A DNA stretch of 64,000 nt from contig NZ_JACBYW010000002.1 in NCBI RefSeq assembly GCF_013408175.1, positions 62,001 through 126,000 of the forward strand, read 5' to 3'. A model generated the notes under the pieces. It was given only the letters and a program-made list of their open reading frames with translations, made no database searches and was not told the DNA's origin. This stretch comes from Actinopolyspora biskrensis. GTDB lineage: Bacteria; Actinomycetota; Actinomycetes; Mycobacteriales; Pseudonocardiaceae. Made by a program: the position numbers and the translations under genes. Each line of letters starts with the position of its first letter. Position 1 is the first letter of the stretch. Of the stretch, positions 55,587 to 64,000 are shown one piece after another.

Positions 55587-56501
55587 GTGTCGCGACAGAC
55601 CCGAAATTCCTCGAAGCAGCCGGTGCCGGCCGGTTTGCTCGTCATGGACAAGCCGGCCGGGATGACTTCGCACGACGTGGTCGCTCGTGTTCGCCGCATC
55701 ATGGGGACCCGCAAGGTGGGGCACGCGGGCACGCTCGATCCGATGGCCACCGGTGTTCTGGTGCTGGGGCTGGAACGTGCCACCAAGCTGCTCGGTCACC
55801 TAGCCCTGGACACCAAGGCCTATCTCGCCACGATCCGACTCGGTTCGTCCACCAGCACCGACGACGCCGAAGGGGAGCGACTTTCCTCCGCGGACGCCTC
55901 CGGGGTTCCCGACGAGGAACTCTCGGAAGCCGTGGCGGCGTTGACCGGCGAGATAGCACAGGTTCCCAGCGCCGTCAGCGCCGTCAAGGTCAACGGCAGG
56001 CGCGCCTACGAACTCGCCCGCGAGGGTCAACAGGTCGAACTGGAAGCTCGTCCCGTCACCGTCTCGCGCTTCGACCTGCTCGCGGTGCGCCGCGAGGAAG
56101 CGGATGTCGTGGACGTCGACGTGCTGGTGGAGTGCTCCTCCGGGACCTACGTGCGCGCGCTGGCCCGTGACCTGGGGGAGGCTCTCGGTGTCGGAGGGCA
56201 TCTCACGAGGTTGCGCCGGACGAGGGTCGGGCCGTTCGGACTGGCCACGGTACGAACGCTGGAGGCCCTGGAGGAGCGGCCGGAGCTGTCCATGGATCTG
56301 GATCGTGCGGTGGGCACGGCCTTTCCGCGGGTCGACGTCGACGCGGACACGGCGCGTGCCGTGGCGCACGGCCAGGCCGTTTCGAGGTCGGGCCTTTCCG
56401 AGACCTACGGTGTGTTCGCCCCGGACGGGCACGCCGTCGCACTGCTGCGCGACCGGGATCGTACGGCCAAGCCGGTGCTGGTGCTGCGCCCCGCCGGGTG
56501 A
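55587..56501 (+). CDS. truB: tRNA pseudouridine(55) synthase
   Basis: This 304-residue enzyme makes pseudouridine 55 in the T-arm of tRNAs. It has GLLVMDKPAGMTSHDVVARV, the catalytic Asp51 in KVGHAGTLDPMATGVLVLGL, QVPSAVSAVKVNGRRAYELA and SSGTYVRALARDLGEALG. The C-terminal PUA-like extension, as in actinobacteria, includes HGQAVSRSGLSETYGVFAPD. GTG 55587 follows a GATGAT by about 9 nt without a strong ribosome site. It is divergent from def and upstream of the ABC-operon remnant. Confidence 0.95.
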   Translation: MSRQTRNSSKQPVPAGLLVMDKPAGMTSHDVVARVRRIMGTRKVGHAGTLDPMATGVLVLGLERATKLLGHLALDTKAYLATIRLGSSTSTDDAEGERLSSADASGVPDEELSEAVAALTGEIAQVPSAVSAVKVNGRRAYELAREGQQVELEARPVTVSRFDLLAVRREEADVVDVDVLVECSSGTYVRALARDLGEALGVGGHLTRLRRTRVGPFGLATVRTLEALEERPELSMDLDRAVGTAFPRVDVDADTARAVAHGQAVSRSGLSETYGVFAPDGHAVALLRDRDRTAKPVLVLRPAG

Positions 56502-56687
56502 CCTCCTCCAAGCGGGGGGTCGGGTCCGGTCCTCGGGGACTTCCACCGGTGAGCCCGCGCCCTGGAGCCGCGCGGATGGGCCCGTCGTTGCCGGGGTGAA
56601 GCCCGCCAAGATCACACGCCGGTCACCGGGATCATCGTGCTAGCGTCCGCGCCGGTCCGCAGTCTCGGCATCCGAAGGGCAACTACG

Positions 56688-56883
56688 TTGATTACTGTAA
56701 GTGCCGAAGGTGTGGGACACGCGTATCGGGGCCGTGCCGTGCTGCGGGATGTGGACCTGGCGTTGCCGGTGGGTGTGACGGCGTTGCTGGGGCCGAACGG
56801 GGCGGGCAAGAGCACGTTGTTGGGATTGCTGTCGACCGTGTTGTCCCCGCAGCGGGGGCGCGTCGAGTTGAACGGTTTGGATA
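56688..56883 (+). pseudogene. Truncated ABC transporter ATP-binding protein (5' fragment)
   Basis: The first 65 residues of a normal ABC ATPase are present: ITVSAEGVGHAYRGRAVLRD, VDLALPVGVTALLGPNGAGK with the intact Walker A, then STLLGLLSTVLSPQRGRVEL. Just after NGLDT the ABC sequence stops. The Q-loop, LSGGQ signature, Walker B and H-loop are all missing. The frame stays open by chance to 57662, but residues past the break are low-complexity and unrelated. TTG 56688 has GAAGGG 8 bp upstream. Best read as one end of a deletion that removed the rest of the ATPase and most of the next gene. Confidence 0.8.
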
Positions 56884-57057
56884 CTGCACAGGCTCAACCC
56901 CGAGCTGAACACCGAACAGCTCAACCCACCACCCAACCGGGCGAGCGAGGTCGAACAACTGCTGAGCGCTCCGCAGGACGTGCGACAGGCCTGGGTGCGC
57001 GAGGCGATACCGGCCAACAACGACTGCACCACCCCGATGCCGGAACTCCCCGCATGA
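56884..57057 (+). pseudogene. C-terminal remnant of an unidentified protein at the deletion junction
   Basis: In the frame one base ahead of the ABC fragment, 57 codons read as ordinary hydrophilic protein with no start of their own: LHRLNPELNTEQLNPPPNRA, SEVEQLLSAPQDVRQAWVRE and AIPANNDCTTPMPELPA, then a stop that overlaps the next gene's ATG (ATGA). The overlap style and amino-acid composition suggest the authentic 3' end of a gene that once stood between the ATPase and the membrane protein. The family was not recognised; an ABC permease or associated protein is possible by position. Confidence 0.6.
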
Positions 57058-57662
57058 CCCCGCTCCGGTTGCTGCTGCGGGCTCATCGCTGGTTGCCGCA
57101 CACCGCGGGCTGCGCAGCAGTGGCGCTGGTCAACGCTCTCTTCGGCGCCGACCGCCTGCCCGTGCCGGTGCCCAACGTCGGCCAGCTCCACGTGCCGCTG
57201 GGCCTGTTCAGCCCACTGCTGCTGGCCTGCATGATCACGCTGTACCTACGTCCGCCCACCAGGCTCTGGGACACCGCCCCACGCTCTCAAGGTGTGGTCA
57301 GACTCGGATTGCTGACCGCGACTGCGCTCCCGGCCGCGCTGGCCTGCCTGCCGTTGTGGACGCACAGCTCCGAGCTGGCCCTGGCCGGACTGCGCAACCT
57401 GGCCGGCCTCACCGGCATGACCCTGACCACAGCCACGCTCGCAGGGGCCACCCGCGGCTGGGTCACGGCCTTCCCCTACGTGCTGCTGACCCTACTGCTA
57501 GGCACCCACGGCAGCAGCACCACAGGAGGCCACGCCGACCATCCCCGGTGGGCCTTCGTGCTGGAACCGCCGACCAACGTCATCGCCGCCGCGTCGGCCG
57601 CGCTGCTGATGCTCGCCGCGGCCACGGCCCACGCACGCTTCGGGCCCCGGGCCGAGCAGTAG
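57054..57662 (+). CDS. Polytopic membrane protein, likely leftover partner of a deleted ABC transporter
   Basis: This 202-residue protein has about five or six hydrophobic helices (GCAAVALVNALFGADRL, LFSPLLLACMITLYLRP, GLLTATALPAALACLPL, LTGMTLTTATLAGATRGWVT, VIAAASAALLMLAAATA). The N-terminal MTPLRLLLRAHRWLPHT looks like an ABC-2-type permease start. It appears intact, with ATG overlapping the stop of the remnant before it. Without its ATPase it is probably non-functional or decaying, unless a partner is encoded elsewhere. No specific family was recognised. Confidence 0.65.
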   Translation: MTPLRLLLRAHRWLPHTAGCAAVALVNALFGADRLPVPVPNVGQLHVPLGLFSPLLLACMITLYLRPPTRLWDTAPRSQGVVRLGLLTATALPAALACLPLWTHSSELALAGLRNLAGLTGMTLTTATLAGATRGWVTAFPYVLLTLLLGTHGSSTTGGHADHPRWAFVLEPPTNVIAAASAALLMLAAATAHARFGPRAEQ

Positions 57663-57730
57663 AACGCACCGGGCTCGCGGGGGAAGTGGCGACACGCCGA
57701 GGTCCCGGCTGCGTGGCGCGTGCGGATCGA

Positions 57731-57736
57731 TAGGGT
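57731..57736 (+). promoter_or_regulatory. -10 element (TAGGGT) for ribF, probable leaderless start
   Basis: TAGGGT ends 8 nt before GTG 57745. The intervening GGGAAG may also help ribosome binding. Confidence 0.5.
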
Positions 57737-57744
57737 GGGAAGCC

Positions 57745-58722
57745 GTGCAGCGTTGGCGTGGCTTGGAACAGCTTCCCGGTGGATGGGGTCGGTGCGTGGT
57801 CACCATCGGAGTTTTCGACGGTGTGCACCGGGGACATCAGCAACTGATCGATCAAGCCGTGCGGCGGGCGCGACAGCGTGATCTCCCGTGCGTGCTGGTC
57901 ACCTTCGATCCGCATCCTTCCGAGGTGGTGCGTCCCGGGAGTCATCCGGCGCAGTTGACCACTCTGCAGCGACGGGCCGAGCTCGTGGAGGAGCTCGGGG
58001 TGGACGTGTTCTGCGTGCTGCCGTTCACCCCGGAGCTGTCCAAGATGTCACCCGAGGAGTTCGTCCACGAGATCCTCGTGGAACGGCTGCACGCCGCCGC
58101 TGTCGTGGTCGGGGAGAACTTCACCTTCGGGCACAAGGCCGCCGGGAACATCGAGCTGCTGCACACGCTCGGGCGGCGTTTCGGCTTCGAGGTCGAATCG
58201 GCGGATCTGTTGTCCGGCCACACCGACGGGGCCGTTCAGGAGGAGTTCCCGGTCACCTTTTCCTCGACCTTCATTCGTTCCTGCGTCGACGCGGGAGACG
58301 TGGAGGCCGCCTCCGCCGCGCTGGGACGCTGCCACCGGCTGGAGGGGATCGTGGTCCGCGGCATGGGCAGGGGCGGCCGCGAGCTCGGGTATCCGACGGC
58401 CAACCTGTCCATGCCCGAGTTCGCGGCGGTCCCCGCTGACGGTGTGTACGCCTGCTGGTTCACCCACAGGCAGCGGGGTGCCGAGCACCCGGAGAGCACG
58501 TTGCCCGCCGCGGTCTCGGTGGGCAGCAACCCGACGTTCTCCGGCACCGAGCGCACGGTCGAGGCCTTCGTACTGGACGTCGAGCGGGATTTCTACGGCG
58601 AGTACGCCGAGTTGGATTTCGTGCGCAGGTTGCGGGGGATGGTGCGTTTCGACTCCTCCGAGGAGCTGGTGCGCCGGATGGAGCTGGACGTGGCCGAGAC
58701 CCGTTCCTGCCTGGGGGTGTGA
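57745..58722 (+). CDS. ribF: Bifunctional riboflavin kinase / FAD synthetase
   Basis: This 325-residue enzyme converts riboflavin to FMN and then FAD. The N-terminal adenylyltransferase has VVTIGVFDGVHRGHQQLID with the HxGH motif, LVTFDPHPSEVV and VVVGENFTFGHKAAG. The C-terminal kinase domain has GRELGYPTANLSMPE, DGVYACWF, VSVGSNPTFSGTERTVEAFV and the terminal FVRRLRGMVRFDS. Length is normal. The start is supported by the adjacent -10. It follows the truB region and lies upstream of an HTH protein and rpsO, as in other actinobacteria. Confidence 0.95.
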   Translation: MQRWRGLEQLPGGWGRCVVTIGVFDGVHRGHQQLIDQAVRRARQRDLPCVLVTFDPHPSEVVRPGSHPAQLTTLQRRAELVEELGVDVFCVLPFTPELSKMSPEEFVHEILVERLHAAAVVVGENFTFGHKAAGNIELLHTLGRRFGFEVESADLLSGHTDGAVQEEFPVTFSSTFIRSCVDAGDVEAASAALGRCHRLEGIVVRGMGRGGRELGYPTANLSMPEFAAVPADGVYACWFTHRQRGAEHPESTLPAAVSVGSNPTFSGTERTVEAFVLDVERDFYGEYAELDFVRRLRGMVRFDSSEELVRRMELDVAETRSCLGV

Positions 58723-58888
58723 CCGCCCGGACCGAGAGCTCGGTCGGCTCCTCCGGAGCTGTCGAGCCGTTTCGGTATGTCAAGCCGTTATGAACCTTTT
58801 TCCGTTTTTCGGGACTGTCGGGGTCGCTGGCCTGGCAATATTCGGAAGCCGAGAGTTCGTGGTTCGAAACGGCATCCGGGGGCGCCAA

Positions 58889-59383
58889 GTGCAGGAGCGT
58901 GAGATCGTCCAACGGAACCTGGCCCTACAGCGCCAGTGGTACGGGGAGCCGTTGGGTGATCGGGTCCGGCGGTTGGTCGTCGCCTACCGGACCTCGCAGA
59001 CCCAGCTCGCCGAGGTGCTGGGGATCAGCGCCCCCATGCTCAGTCAGGTGATGAGCGGAAGGCGGGCCAAGATCGGCAATCCTTCCGTGCTGGCCAGGCT
59101 GGTGATGCTGGAACGGAAGGTGTTCAATCCGGGGGTGCTCGCCGGTGAGGCCGAATCGGTGAAGCAGGCTCTGCGGGACGTGAAAGCGTCCCATCCTTCG
59201 CTCGGCCGGGACAGCGTGCCGGTCGAGGACGAGACCGACGAGGAGGAGAGCGCCTGGCCGGTGCTGCGGCGGCTGGCCCGGCCGAACGAGCTGCACCGGG
59301 TCGCCGAGCTGCTCGACGAGCAGCACCCCGCGCTGGCCGGGCTGTTGCGGAGAGCGGCCTGCTCGGATACCGGCGCTTCCTGA
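58889..59383 (+). CDS. Helix-turn-helix DNA-binding protein
   Basis: This protein of about 164 residues has a XRE-like HTH near residues 32-60 (VVAYRTSQTQLAEVLGISAP, MLSQVMSGRRAKIGNPSVLA), then a basic/helical stretch, an acidic patch (VEDETDEEESAW) and a C-terminal helix (ELHRVAELLDEQHPALAGLL). The start is uncertain: GTG 58889 begins the charged MQEREIVQRNLALQRQWYGE; an in-frame ATG at 58790 would add a hydrophobic stretch (MNLFPFFGTVGVAGLAIFGS) that could be a membrane anchor. Target genes unknown. Confidence 0.8.
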   Translation: MQEREIVQRNLALQRQWYGEPLGDRVRRLVVAYRTSQTQLAEVLGISAPMLSQVMSGRRAKIGNPSVLARLVMLERKVFNPGVLAGEAESVKQALRDVKASHPSLGRDSVPVEDETDEEESAWPVLRRLARPNELHRVAELLDEQHPALAGLLRRAACSDTGAS

Positions 59384-59442
59384 AGCCCCGTCCGGGGCGT
59401 TCGGCATTTCGGTTCGGAAAGGCCGCGGCGAGGAAGTCCTAC

Positions 59443-59448
59443 TAGCAT
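59443..59448 (+). promoter_or_regulatory. -10 element (TAGCAT) for thpR, probable leaderless start
   Basis: TAGCAT ends 9 nt before ATG 59458. It directly abuts the in-frame GTG 59449, which is therefore unlikely to be used. Confidence 0.45.
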
Positions 59449-59457
59449 GTGACCGTC

Positions 59458-60039
59458 ATGCGTTTGTTCACGGCCCTGTGGCCTTCGGCCGCCGCTGTCG
59501 AGGACCTGTCCACCGTGCTGGGGGAAGAGCCGCCCGGCGACTGGACGGCTGCGGTGGACGAGTTGCGCGGATTCAGGTTCGTTCCCGCCGGGAAGTGGCA
59601 CTCGACGCTGTGCTTCCACGGGGACGAGGCCGATCCGGAGCGAGTGGCAGCGAGCCTCCGGAGCGGCGTGGCCGATCTCCTCCGCGGCGATCCGGGATTC
59701 GTGCCACCCCGGCTGCGTCTCGCCGGGGCCGGCGTCTTCCGCGGAGTGCTCTGGGTGGGAGTGGTTCCGGCCCCGGAAGAGGACGACCGGGGAGCGACGC
59801 TGAGGAACCTGCGGCGACTGGCCGAGGCAGCGGGCGCCGACGGTGGGCGTTTTCGGCCGCACGTTACCGTGGCACGCTGGTCGGGGGGCAGGGTTCGAAC
59901 CGATCGACTCGCCGGGTGGCTGAACGACTACACCGGGCCGGCGTGGTCGGCGGACTCGCTCGACGTGGTCGCCAGTGAGCGGGAGCGGGGCGTGCTGACC
60001 TACCGGACGGTGCACCGGATTCCGCTGACTTCCCCGTGA
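59458..60039 (+). CDS. thpR: RNA 2',3'-cyclic phosphodiesterase (2H family)
   Basis: This 193-residue protein of the 2H phosphoesterase superfamily begins MRLFTALWPSAAAVEDLSTV. It has two catalytic H-x-T/S-x motifs, HSTLCF in VPAGKWHSTLCFHGDEADP and HVTVAR in FRPHVTVARWSGG, and the terminal ASERERGVLTYRTVHRIPL. Members hydrolyse 2',3'-cyclic phosphate on RNA ends or ligate tRNA halves in vitro. In the first motif Ser replaces the usual Ile or Val between His and Thr, which should not affect catalysis. It lies upstream of rpsO with about 210 bp between. Confidence 0.9.
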   Translation: MRLFTALWPSAAAVEDLSTVLGEEPPGDWTAAVDELRGFRFVPAGKWHSTLCFHGDEADPERVAASLRSGVADLLRGDPGFVPPRLRLAGAGVFRGVLWVGVVPAPEEDDRGATLRNLRRLAEAAGADGGRFRPHVTVARWSGGRVRTDRLAGWLNDYTGPAWSADSLDVVASERERGVLTYRTVHRIPLTSP

Positions 60040-60250
60040 CACGCCGCGCGGCGGGTATACCGATTCCATCCGGGCTTGCTGTTATGCTCGGTGGCGAGAT
60101 CCGGCTGCGGTCCGTGGTGGCCGGAGATCAACCCGATGGGTGATCGCCGATTTTGACGAGTCGGTTGTCAGCCCGGCGGTGACGATACGTAATTCGATGT
60201 CGCATTCGAGCGATGTCGGCAACACGGGACACGAATAAGGAGATTCACTC

Positions 60251-60520
60251 GTGGCGTTGTCCACTACCCAGAAGCAGCAGATCCTGTCCGAGTACGGTTT
60301 GCACGAATCGGACACCGGATCGGCGGAAGCTCAAGTCGCCCTGCTGACCCACCGGATCTCGGGACTGACCGAGCACCTCAAGCAGCACAAACACGACCAC
60401 CATTCCCGCCGTGGCCTGCTGCTGATGGTCGGTCGCCGGCGTCGGATGCTCAACTATCTGACGCGGACCGATATCACGCGTTACCGTTCGCTGATCCAGC
60501 GACTGGGACTGCGCCGCTGA
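60251..60520 (+). CDS. rpsO: 30S ribosomal protein S15
   Basis: This 89-residue S15 binds the central domain of 16S rRNA. The full-length family sequence is present: [60 protein letters not shown] and [23 protein letters not shown] 60251 follows AAGGAG at 60238-60243. A strong terminator starts 8 bp after the stop, so rpsO is largely insulated from pnp, as in many bacteria where the two are neighbours. Confidence 0.98.
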   Translation: MALSTTQKQQILSEYGLHESDTGSAEAQVALLTHRISGLTEHLKQHKHDHHSRRGLLLMVGRRRRMLNYLTRTDITRYRSLIQRLGLRR

Positions 60521-60527
60521 CAGCTGC

Positions 60528-60558
60528 CGAGGGGAGTGGCCGAGTGCCACTCCCCTCG
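60528..60558 (+). terminator. Intrinsic-type terminator between rpsO and pnp
   Basis: CGAGGGGAGTGGC (60528-60540) pairs with GCCACTCCCCTCG (60546-60558): a perfect 13-bp stem with a 5-nt loop. Confidence 0.8.
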
Positions 60559-60798
60559 CTGTATGGAGTGGGCGTCCGCGAGGACATCTTCAAGCACAAC
60601 AGGCAAGCGAAACGGGCTGCCGACACACAGAGTCCACACCGCTGCTCAGCAGGGGCCTTCGCCGGTCCTCGGTAGTGGCCACAAGGGGTGTCCCGGAGAC
60701 CTCCCTTGGGCTTCGATCGATGACCGGCCCCGTCGGACCACGCTGCGTGCGGTCGTTGTGGCCTCCGCGTTTCGAGCCCATGAGACTAGGAGCTTCAG

Positions 60799-63060
60799 TT
60801 GACCGAGACGCAGTCTTACGACGACGGGGTGTACGAAAGCACCGCCGTTCTGGACAACGGGGAATTCGGCAAGCGCACCGTCCGCTTCGAGACGGGCAGG
60901 ATGGCCAAGCTGGCCGCGGGCAGCGTAACGGCCTACCTGGACGACGAGACCATGCTGCTGTCGGCGACCACCGCCTCCAAGCAGCCCAAGGAGAACCTGG
61001 ACTTCTTCCCGCTGACGGTCGACGTCGAGGAGCGCATGTACGCGGCGGGCCGGATCCCCGGCTCGTTCTTCCGGAGGGAGGGACGTCCCTCCACCGACGC
61101 CATCCTCACGTGCAGGCTGATCGACCGGCCGCTGCGTCCGTCCTTCGTCGAGGGGCTGCGCAACGAGGTGCAGGTCGTGGTCACCGTCATGAGCCTGGAC
61201 CCCGAGGACTCCTACGACGTGCTCGCGATCAACGGTGCCTCGGCCTCCACGCAGCTTTCCGGGCTGCCCTTCTCCGGGCCGGTCGGCGGAACGCGGATGT
61301 CGTTGATCGACGGCCAGTGGGTCGCCTTCCCCACGCACGAGCAGATCAAGCGCTCCGTGTTCAACATGGTCGTCGCGGGCAGGGTCGTCGGTGACGACGT
61401 GGCCATCATGATGGTCGAGGCCGAAGCCAGCGAGGAGACCTCCGACCTGGTGGACGCGGGTGCGCAGGCGCCGACGGAGGAAGTGGTCGCGGGTGGTCTG
61501 GAAGCGGCCAAGCCGTTCATCCGCACGCTCTGTGAGGCGCAGCAAAGGCTGGCGGAGACCGCGCCGCACTCCTCCGGCGAGGAGTACCCGGTGTACCCGG
61601 CTTATGCCGAGGACGCCTACACCGCCGTCGAGCAGGCCGTTTCCGAGGAGCTGGCCGAAGCGCTGGCCATCGGCGGCAAGCAGGAGCGCGAGCAGCGCCT
61701 CGACGAGTTGAAGGAAACGACCCTGCAGCGGGTCGGCGTCGAGGAGGGCGAGCAGTTCGCCGGCCGGGAGAAGGAGATCGGTGCTGCCCTGAAGTCGCTG
61801 ACCAAGAAGCTGGTTCGGCAACGGATCATCCGCGAGCAGATCCGCATCGACGGACGGGGGCTCACCGACATCCGTCAGCTCTCGGCCGAGGTCGGTGTCG
61901 TGCCGAGGGCACACGGTTCGGCGCTGTTCGAGCGCGGCGAGACCCAGATCCTCGGCGTCTCGACGCTGAACATGCTCCGGCTGGAGCAGACGATCGACAG
62001 CCTCGGTCCGGACACCAGCAAGCGCTACATGCACCACTACAACTTCCCGCCCTACTCCACGGGTGAGACCGGGCGAGTGGGTACCCCGAAGCGGCGGGAG
62101 ATCGGTCACGGCGCGCTCGCCGAGCGCGCGCTGGTCCCGGTGCTGCCGAGCAGGGACGACTTCCCCTACGCGCTGCGTCAGGTCTCCGAGGCGCTCGGCT
62201 CCAACGGTTCCACCTCGATGGGATCGGTCTGCGCCTCCACGCTGTCGCTGCTCAACGCGGGCGTTCCGCTCAAGGCCCCGGTGGCGGGTATCGCGATGGG
62301 ACTCGTCTCCGACGAGGTCGACAACCAGACGCGCTACGTCGCCCTGACCGACATCCTCGGGGCCGAGGACGCCTACGGCGACATGGACTTCAAGGTCGCG
62401 GGCACCAAGGACTACATCACCGCGCTGCAGTTGGACACCAAGCTCGACGGCATCCCCTCCGAGGTCCTCGGCCAGGCGCTGAACCAGGCCAAGGACGCCC
62501 GCTTCACCATCCTCGACGTGATGGCCCAGGCGATCGGTTCTCCGGACGAGATGAGCCCGCACGCGCCGCGCGTGACCTCGGTCTCCGTCCCGGTGGACAA
62601 GATCGGCGAGGTCATCGGCCCGAAGGGCAAGATGATCAACACGATCACCGAGGAGACCGGTGCCGAGATCACGATCGAGGACGACGGCACCATCTACGTC
62701 GGGGCTTCGGACGGTCCTTCGGCGGAGGCCGCGATCGAGCGGATCAACGCGATCGCCAACCCGCAGTTGCCCAAGGTCGGTGAGCGGTTCCTCGGGACCG
62801 TGGTCAAGACGGCCGCCTTCGGCGCGTTCGTCTCGCTGATGCCCGGCAAGGACGGGCTGGTGCACATCTCGAAGCTGGGCAACGGCAAACGGATCGGCAA
62901 GGTCGAGGACGTCGTCAACGTGGGGGACAAGCTCCGCGTGGAGATCGCCGACATCGACAGCCGAGGCAAGATCAGCCTGGTTCCGGTGGACGAGGAGTCC
63001 GAGTCGGAACAGACCGCCGAAGAGCAGCCGGAGACGCAGAGCGAGTCCGCGGAGGAGTGA
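60799..63060 (+). CDS. pnp: Polyribonucleotide nucleotidyltransferase (PNPase)
   Basis: This 753-residue enzyme is the 3'-5' phosphorolytic exoribonuclease of RNA decay; in actinobacteria it can also make heteropolymeric tails. It has two RNase PH domains ([20 protein letters not shown]; later [20 protein letters not shown] and [20 protein letters not shown]), a helical linker, a KH domain ([20 protein letters not shown]) and an S1 domain ([34 protein letters not shown]), with an acidic Ser/Glu tail. TTG 60799 has AGGAGC 5 bp upstream. The 240-bp leader holds no supported gene and may carry the autoregulatory or RNase III site known for pnp elsewhere. Confidence 0.97.
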   Translation: MTETQSYDDGVYESTAVLDNGEFGKRTVRFETGRMAKLAAGSVTAYLDDETMLLSATTASKQPKENLDFFPLTVDVEERMYAAGRIPGSFFRREGRPSTDAILTCRLIDRPLRPSFVEGLRNEVQVVVTVMSLDPEDSYDVLAINGASASTQLSGLPFSGPVGGTRMSLIDGQWVAFPTHEQIKRSVFNMVVAGRVVGDDVAIMMVEAEASEETSDLVDAGAQAPTEEVVAGGLEAAKPFIRTLCEAQQRLAETAPHSSGEEYPVYPAYAEDAYTAVEQAVSEELAEALAIGGKQEREQRLDELKETTLQRVGVEEGEQFAGREKEIGAALKSLTKKLVRQRIIREQIRIDGRGLTDIRQLSAEVGVVPRAHGSALFERGETQILGVSTLNMLRLEQTIDSLGPDTSKRYMHHYNFPPYSTGETGRVGTPKRREIGHGALAERALVPVLPSRDDFPYALRQVSEALGSNGSTSMGSVCASTLSLLNAGVPLKAPVAGIAMGLVSDEVDNQTRYVALTDILGAEDAYGDMDFKVAGTKDYITALQLDTKLDGIPSEVLGQALNQAKDARFTILDVMAQAIGSPDEMSPHAPRVTSVSVPVDKIGEVIGPKGKMINTITEETGAEITIEDDGTIYVGASDGPSAEAAIERINAIANPQLPKVGERFLGTVVKTAAFGAFVSLMPGKDGLVHISKLGNGKRIGKVEDVVNVGDKLRVEIADIDSRGKISLVPVDEESESEQTAEEQPETQSESAEE

Positions 63061-63090
63061 GGCCCCGCCTGGTCCTCCGCTGAAACGCGA

Positions 63091-63121
63091 CGGCCCGTCC
63101 GGAGAGTCTTCGGACGGGCCG
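63091..63121 (+). terminator. Intrinsic-type terminator after pnp
   Basis: CGGCCCGTCCG (63091-63101) pairs with CGGACGGGCCG (63111-63121): an 11-bp perfect stem with a 9-nt loop, 30 bp after the pnp stop. Confidence 0.75.
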
Positions 63122-63182
63122 TGCGCAGTTCGTGCCGGGGACGAGTGCGGGGTGATCCGGTGGAACGGGCGGAACCGTGGTC

Positions 63183-63188
63183 TAGGGT
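63183..63188 (+). promoter_or_regulatory. -10 element (TAGGGT) for dapB
   Basis: TAGGGT lies 43 bp before the start codon, leaving room for a leader with the ribosome site GGAGGGA. Unlike several other promoters here this transcript is not leaderless. Confidence 0.4.
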
Positions 63189-63198
63189 CGTGTCCTAA

Positions 63199-63980
<782 letters not shown>

Positions 63981-63981
<1 letters not shown>

Positions 63982-64000
63982 TGTCCGAGGAGACCGGTCG
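63981..64000 (+). CDS. Start of a further gene (cut by the window edge)
   Basis: An ATG overlaps the dapB stop (TGATG) and begins Met-Ser-Glu-Glu-Thr-Gly. Only 20 bases are visible; overlap coupling makes a real gene plausible, but nothing can be said about its product. Confidence 0.4.

Noticed and set aside
56637-57662. A single 341-residue ABC ATPase/membrane fusion protein
   Set aside because: The ATPase lacks everything after about residue 65, the middle is low-complexity, and another frame across the junction encodes ordinary protein ending at the ATG of the membrane protein. A deletion scar fits better.

Overview
The window is GC-rich DNA (around 70% by eye) with dense, overlapping genes, many GTG or TTG starts, and actinobacterial protein types: Gly/Pro-rich N-termini before a single membrane helix, a very long IF2 N-terminal region, and the gene order proS ... 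rimP-nusA-ylxR-infB-DUF503-rbfA-truB-ribF-rpsO-pnp-dapB. It is most consistent with a chromosomal segment of a Pseudonocardiales-like actinomycete (Actinopolyspora or Saccharopolyspora type). The genus is inference. No rRNA, tRNA, phage, IS element or CRISPR array was seen.

Layout. 1-5.8 kb: edge of a surface-polysaccharide or envelope locus. A CDP-alcohol phosphotransferase, a small cytidylyltransferase and a beta-helix protein read leftward; a Wzz-like protein with a degenerate P-loop and a Wzx-like flippase read rightward. 5.9-12.5 kb: mixed metabolic and secreted genes (PEBP, DegV, two secreted trypsin-like proteases around a LysE exporter, adenine/adenosine deaminase, ElaA-type acetyltransferase).

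12.5-37.9 kb: a large cobalamin (B12) region with three cobalamin riboswitches. Riboswitch 1 leads chelatase-cobO-cobB, followed by a second, divergent set of ring-modifying proteins: a CobM-like protein with a long disordered tail, a CbiE-CbiT (CobL-like) fusion, and an N-terminally short CbiG. Riboswitch 2 leads a NiCoT-family cobalt/nickel transporter and a CysG-like CobA. Riboswitch 3 (minus strand) leads cobN. Divergent from cobN are cobG-cobH-cobIJ, then cobK (minus), cbiD (plus) and cobL-cobM (minus). The canonical aerobic-type set is therefore nearly complete from uroporphyrinogen III to adenosylcobyrinate a,c-diamide, with CbiD apparently replacing CobF. The divergent cobM/cobL/cbiG trio is extra and is the most intriguing item here. 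Nucleotide-loop genes are not in the window.

38-64 kb: housekeeping core: yaaA, proS, YjbQ, a ferritin-like DUF4439 protein and Tat lipoprotein, then the rimP-nusA-ylxR-infB-DUF503-rbfA block, a CGNR regulator, a MATE transporter, def, truB, a deletion scar of an ABC-transporter operon, ribF, an HTH protein, thpR, rpsO, pnp and dapB. Strong intrinsic terminators follow proS, infB, rpsO and pnp.

A recurring feature is a TAnnnT hexamer 6-9 nt before a start codon without a clear Shine-Dalgarno sequence, as expected for leaderless mRNAs; it decided several starts. All functional calls come from reading motifs in the translated sequence, and no database search was run.
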